Shown here: positions 5,927 through 8,322 of the stretch, piece after piece
How positions within the stretch are numbered: the stretch's first letter is position 1
Layout of the letters: each line of letters starts with the position of its first letter
NCBI GenBank assembly: GCA_046758865.1
Contig: JBHIBD010000081.1
Location: forward strand, 1 to 8,322
Direction: 5' to 3'
Source: JBHIBD01 sp046758865
Lineage (GTDB): Bacteria > Planctomycetota > Brocadiia > Brocadiales > Bathyanammoxibiaceae
Length of the DNA: 8,322 nucleotides
Made by a program: the position numbers and the translations under genes
Notes under the pieces: generated by a model
Databases searched by the model: none
What the model saw: only the letters and a program-made list of their open reading frames with translations
Told to the model about the DNA's origin: nothing

Positions 5927-7288
5927 ATGGCCCAGATGGGTGTGTTTGACTGGAAGCGCTGCCCGGCGGCAGAGCGCTTTTTAATGGAGCGCGTGGGGGC
6001 CTTTCTGGAAGTAAACCAATGGGCCGCAAACTTTACCAAAACTCTCGAAGGAAAGACCAGTACGCTTTTTTTTGACTGGATAGACCACATAATAATCCCA
6101 GATACGGGTGGCATCCGCGCCGAGCTTGAGGAAATTGGCTTCAGCAGAAATCTGCTGGCCGAAACCCCATCAGATACCTCTGCCTTTTCGCACACCGGTG
6201 CAATATTCCCCGCCATCCTTGTGAAAGAGGGCGCAGGAAGACCTGTCCTGGAGGTGGCACTTAAGCCCGAGTCTGTGGCGGACTTTGCGGCCGTCCATGG
6301 CCTGGCACATGCCGTGGAGGGTGCACCCCTTAGCCGCTATCGCAGGCTTCTAGTAAGCGAGGATAATGGCACCAAACTTCTGGCTGTGGAGCGCCGTGCC
6401 TATCAAGGGTATCTTATCGGAGTGTCTTCTTCCGAGTATTACACAGAATACGCTACCGCAGAGGAGCTCTGGCGGGCCAGAAACCGCTGGTACGACAGTG
6501 AAGAAGACGGTTTTCGTGAGACCGGAAAGATTGTTGACGACATGATTTCCCGCGTGGGTAGGGACCTTGCGGGCCATATCGTCTTTAGGGTAGAGCGTGA
6601 ATACTGGCTGGGGAGGAACCGTGCGGCGCGTGTCCAGAAGGGGCGTCAAGATACACTCGGCCTTGGCTGGGGCAATCACGACCACCACACCTTCAGGTGC
6701 TCCCGCACACACATGCCAGACCTGATAAAGATACTTGAGAAACTTGGATTTGAGTGCAGAGAAAGGTTCTACGCAGGCGAAGAGGCTGGCTGGGGGGCGC
6801 AGGTGCTTGAGCATCCAGTATTACAGATAGCCATATTTGCCGATTTAGACCTTGCGCCGGAGGAGACAGAGGTAGATTTTGCCCATCAGCCTCTACCTAT
6901 GAAAAAGAAATTGGGCACGGTCGGACTCTGGGTGGGCCTCCACGGTGAAAGCTTCTTCCAGGCGGGGCTGCACCATGTAGCGGGGAGATTCGACTTCGAG
7001 CGTTTGCGTGAAGATTTGGTGAAGGAAGGTGTTAGTATCATGGAACCTTTCTCTTACTTTGACTTCCTCAAGCAGGCCTTTGCTGAGGGAGAGGTCTGGC
7101 GGGTGATACCCGAGCGGGCAAAGAGACTCTTAGAGGATGGAAGCATAACAGAAAAGCAGTACAAGAGATTTATCAAAAAGGGTGCCAGGGGCAGCCATTT
7201 AGAGAATTTGCAGCGGAGAGAAGGTTTCAAGGGGTTTAACCAGAAATCTGTCAGTGCCATTATCCAGGCCACCGACCCAAGGTGGTGA
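5927..7288 (+). CDS. Unrecognised protein with two VOC/glyoxalase-like segments (possible distant DUF1338/HglS relative)
   Basis: This is a 453-residue soluble protein that I do not recognise with certainty. Two parts look like vicinal-oxygen-chelate modules. The first begins WIDHIIIP at residues 51-58, followed by GGIRAELEEIGF (61-72) and VLEVALKPESVADF (107-120). The second begins GNHDHHTF (249-256), followed by MPDLIKILEKLGF (263-275) and QVLEHP (292-297). In VOC enzymes a His at the first strand and a Glu at a later strand bind a metal; H54, E109, H253/H254 and E295 are candidates. PFSYFDF (374-380), the length, and the His-Glu pattern recall DUF1338/HglS 2-oxoadipate dioxygenase/decarboxylases, but the match by eye is weak. 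The ATG at 5927 lacks a strong ribosome site; the ATG at 5936 is an alternative. It is probably co-transcribed and coupled with the flavoprotein gene. A metal-dependent oxygenase, isomerase or lyase role is inference. Confidence 0.5.
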   Translation: MAQMGVFDWKRCPAAERFLMERVGAFLEVNQWAANFTKTLEGKTSTLFFDWIDHIIIPDTGGIRAELEEIGFSRNLLAETPSDTSAFSHTGAIFPAILVKEGAGRPVLEVALKPESVADFAAVHGLAHAVEGAPLSRYRRLLVSEDNGTKLLAVERRAYQGYLIGVSSSEYYTEYATAEELWRARNRWYDSEEDGFRETGKIVDDMISRVGRDLAGHIVFRVEREYWLGRNRAARVQKGRQDTLGLGWGNHDHHTFRCSRTHMPDLIKILEKLGFECRERFYAGEEAGWGAQVLEHPVLQIAIFADLDLAPEETEVDFAHQPLPMKKKLGTVGLWVGLHGESFFQAGLHHVAGRFDFERLREDLVKEGVSIMEPFSYFDFLKQAFAEGEVWRVIPERAKRLLEDGSITEKQYKRFIKKGARGSHLENLQRREGFKGFNQKSVSAIIQATDPRW

Positions 7289-7422
7289 GTTTTTGGAATA
7301 TGCCAAGTAGCTAGGGCCATACTGAGGCGAACCCTTCTCTGGCACGATGTTGACTTTGGAGCCCATAATTGTGCAACTACAAACGCGTAGATTGTGTCTC
7401 GATGCGCCCTATATTGCGGAAT

Positions 7423-7525
7423 GTCATTGCGAGGGGCAAAGCCCCGAAGCAATCTCAGAGGAAATATGAGATTGCTTCGCTTCGCTCGCCAGTCCTATGC
7501 GAAGCTTCGGATGGCTCGCAATGAC
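7423..7525. repeat. Dispersed palindromic repeat, copy C (complete, 103 bp)
   Basis: The outer arms are GTCATTGCGAG (7423-7433) and CTCGCAATGAC (7515-7525). The inner arms are CGAAGCAATCTC (7445-7456) and GAGATTGCTTCG (7468-7479), around an 11-base loop that again ends in GGAAATAT. The left insert is GGGCAAAGCCC (7434-7444). The right insert is 35 bases (7480-7514) with CTTCGC and GCGAAG able to pair. Arms are as in copy B; inserts are different. Confidence 0.9.
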
Positions 7526-7542
7526 AGCCTTAGTAGCAGTAG

Positions 7543-7639
7543 GGTGCGTCTCGACGCACCACTTATTCTGTAGCTGCTCGATTTATCGAGCTTTGAAGGC
7601 CCCATAAATGGGGTAACCATAAAGCCTCACGAATGGAGC
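7543..7639. repeat. Row of four short hairpins with different stems
   Basis: GGTGCGTC-TC-GACGCACC (7543-7560), GCTCGAT-TT-ATCGAGC (7576-7591) and CCCCAT-AA-ATGGGG (7600-7613) are perfect palindromes. A fourth, GCCTCA-CGAA-TGGAGC (7624-7639), is imperfect. The centres are 23-32 bases apart. The stems are unrelated, but the centres are alike when read on one chosen strand for each: GTCGAGAC, GATAAATC, CATAAATG, CACGAATG. Confidence 0.65.
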
Positions 7640-7741
7640 AACCGCATAGCAAACCCTACCGCTACCGGCATTTTTCCTTCATTGAATCCCTGGGCAGATG
7701 GGCTTAGAATTTAGTAAGGGAAGTCTTCCTGGATTTCAACT

Positions 7742-8322
7742 ATGAGATGCTATAGGCTGTCATTATTATCAGTATTTCTATTAATCTTCCTGACTGTTCC
7801 AGTGAGCACGTTATCAGGAGAGGCTAAGACGCAGGCATCACCGACCAAGATAAAGGCCCCTGAGTTTCCCGAGGGTATGGAGTGGTTAAATACGGGCGGG
7901 AAACCCATCCGACTCGCTGACCTGCGCGGGAAGATGGTGTTACTGGACTTCTGGACCTACTGTTGCATAAACTGTATGCACGTCATCCCTGACCTAAAGA
8001 AATTAGAGGCCAGGTACCCGAACAACCTGGTAGTCGTCGGTGTTCACTCGGCAAAGTTCATCAACGAGCGCGTTACCGAAAATATCAGACAGGCCGTACT
8101 CCGCTATGGGATAGAACACCCTGTGGTGAACGACAACGAGTTGCGCATCTGGTCAGCCTATGGGGTCCATGCCTGGCCCACACAGGTCCTCATAGACCCT
8201 GAAGGATTTATAATAGCTGGATACACGGGGGAAGGTAATTACGAAGAGATAGACAGGCAGATAGACGGCTACATCAAGTGGTTCCGTCAAAAAAATCAAC
8301 TCAACGAGGCCCCATTCACGGC
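7742..8322 (+). CDS. Exported thioredoxin-like protein, NHLRC2/TlpA type (3' end outside window)
   Basis: Only the first 193 codons are present, and the frame is still open at the window edge. Residues 1-26 form a signal peptide: two Arg (R2, R5), then the hydrophobic run LSLLSVFLLIFLTVPV, then STLSG as a possible cleavage region, so it acts outside the cytoplasmic membrane. The thioredoxin fold follows: LRGKMVLLDFWTYCCINC at 61-78 with the redox pair C75-x2-C78 preceded by an extra C74, VVVGVHSAKF at 97-106, and AWPT with the cis-proline at 144-147. The W-T-Y-C-C-I-N-C motif and the HSAKF...NIRQAVLRY block are typical of NHLRC2-like proteins, which usually continue into NHL beta-propeller repeats; those would lie beyond the window. 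An in-frame TAA at 7715 limits the start, and no strong ribosome site precedes ATG 7742. Its role is probably thiol-disulfide exchange in the cell envelope; the partner is unknown. Confidence 0.88.
   Translation, partial: MRCYRLSLLSVFLLIFLTVPVSTLSGEAKTQASPTKIKAPEFPEGMEWLNTGGKPIRLADLRGKMVLLDFWTYCCINCMHVIPDLKKLEARYPNNLVVVGVHSAKFINERVTENIRQAVLRYGIEHPVVNDNELRIWSAYGVHAWPTQVLIDPEGFIIAGYTGEGNYEEIDRQIDGYIKWFRQKNQLNEAPFT

Larger units (their letters stand above)
7289..7741. other. Repeat-rich intergenic region
   Basis: This 453-base gap carries repeat copy C and a row of short hairpins, with a degenerate relative of the 5008-5021 palindrome at about 7393-7407. I see no believable coding frame; a minus-strand frame at 7054-7452 is mostly a shadow of the upstream gene. 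No clear rho-independent terminator follows the stop codon at 7288. From about 7640 to 7741 I see nothing definite, and no good promoter could be chosen for the thioredoxin gene. Confidence 0.6.

Noticed and set aside
5500..6216. 238-codon minus-strand frame
   Set aside because: It is antisense to both the flavoprotein and the VOC-like gene, is low-complexity and Ser/Arg-rich, and lacks any family motif.
7054..7452. 132-codon minus-strand frame
   Set aside because: Most of it is antisense to the well-supported gene ending at 7288, and the rest lies in repeat copy C.

Overview
The window looks like chromosomal DNA of a free-living bacterium with roughly even base composition. It encodes an iron-sulfur flavoprotein of a kind typical of anaerobes, and its gaps are rich in short palindromic repeats. 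No rRNA, tRNA, phage or transposase gene is visible. Taxonomy cannot be fixed from the sequence. Planctomycetota (anammox-like), Nitrospirota or Desulfobacterota-type lineages would all fit, at low confidence.

Layout. Positions 1-190 hold pieces of a dispersed repeat with arms GTCATTGCGAG and CGAAGCAATCTC. A short plus-strand gene (292-756) encodes a lone cyclic-nucleotide-binding-fold protein without a DNA-binding domain. A gap of about 210 bases follows. A tight minus-strand operon, transcribed from 4809 down to 968, then encodes a DUF885 metallopeptidase, an ATP-grasp ligase and a SAM-dependent methyltransferase. A 448-base divergent intergenic region (4810-5257) carries a complete 72-base copy of the repeat and several short palindromes. 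Next is a plus-strand pair: an Isf-type iron-sulfur flavoprotein (5258-5914) and, 12 bases later, a 453-residue protein with VOC/glyoxalase-like segments (5927-7288). A second repeat-rich gap (7289-7741) contains another copy of the repeat and a row of four short hairpins. The window ends inside a secreted NHLRC2/TlpA-like thioredoxin gene that starts at 7742.

How the genes may work together. The minus-strand operon combines an enzyme that makes amide bonds (ATP-grasp), one that transfers a methyl group, and one that cuts peptide bonds (DUF885). This is a plausible small pathway for making, modifying and trimming a peptide-like metabolite. The divergent pair joins an electron-transfer flavoprotein to a putative metal-dependent VOC-fold enzyme. 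Whether the two divergent units form one system is inference only. I see no shared regulatory site, and the repeat between them may simply be an insertion. The most unusual non-coding feature is the hairpin row at 7543-7639, whose stems differ but whose centres are alike.
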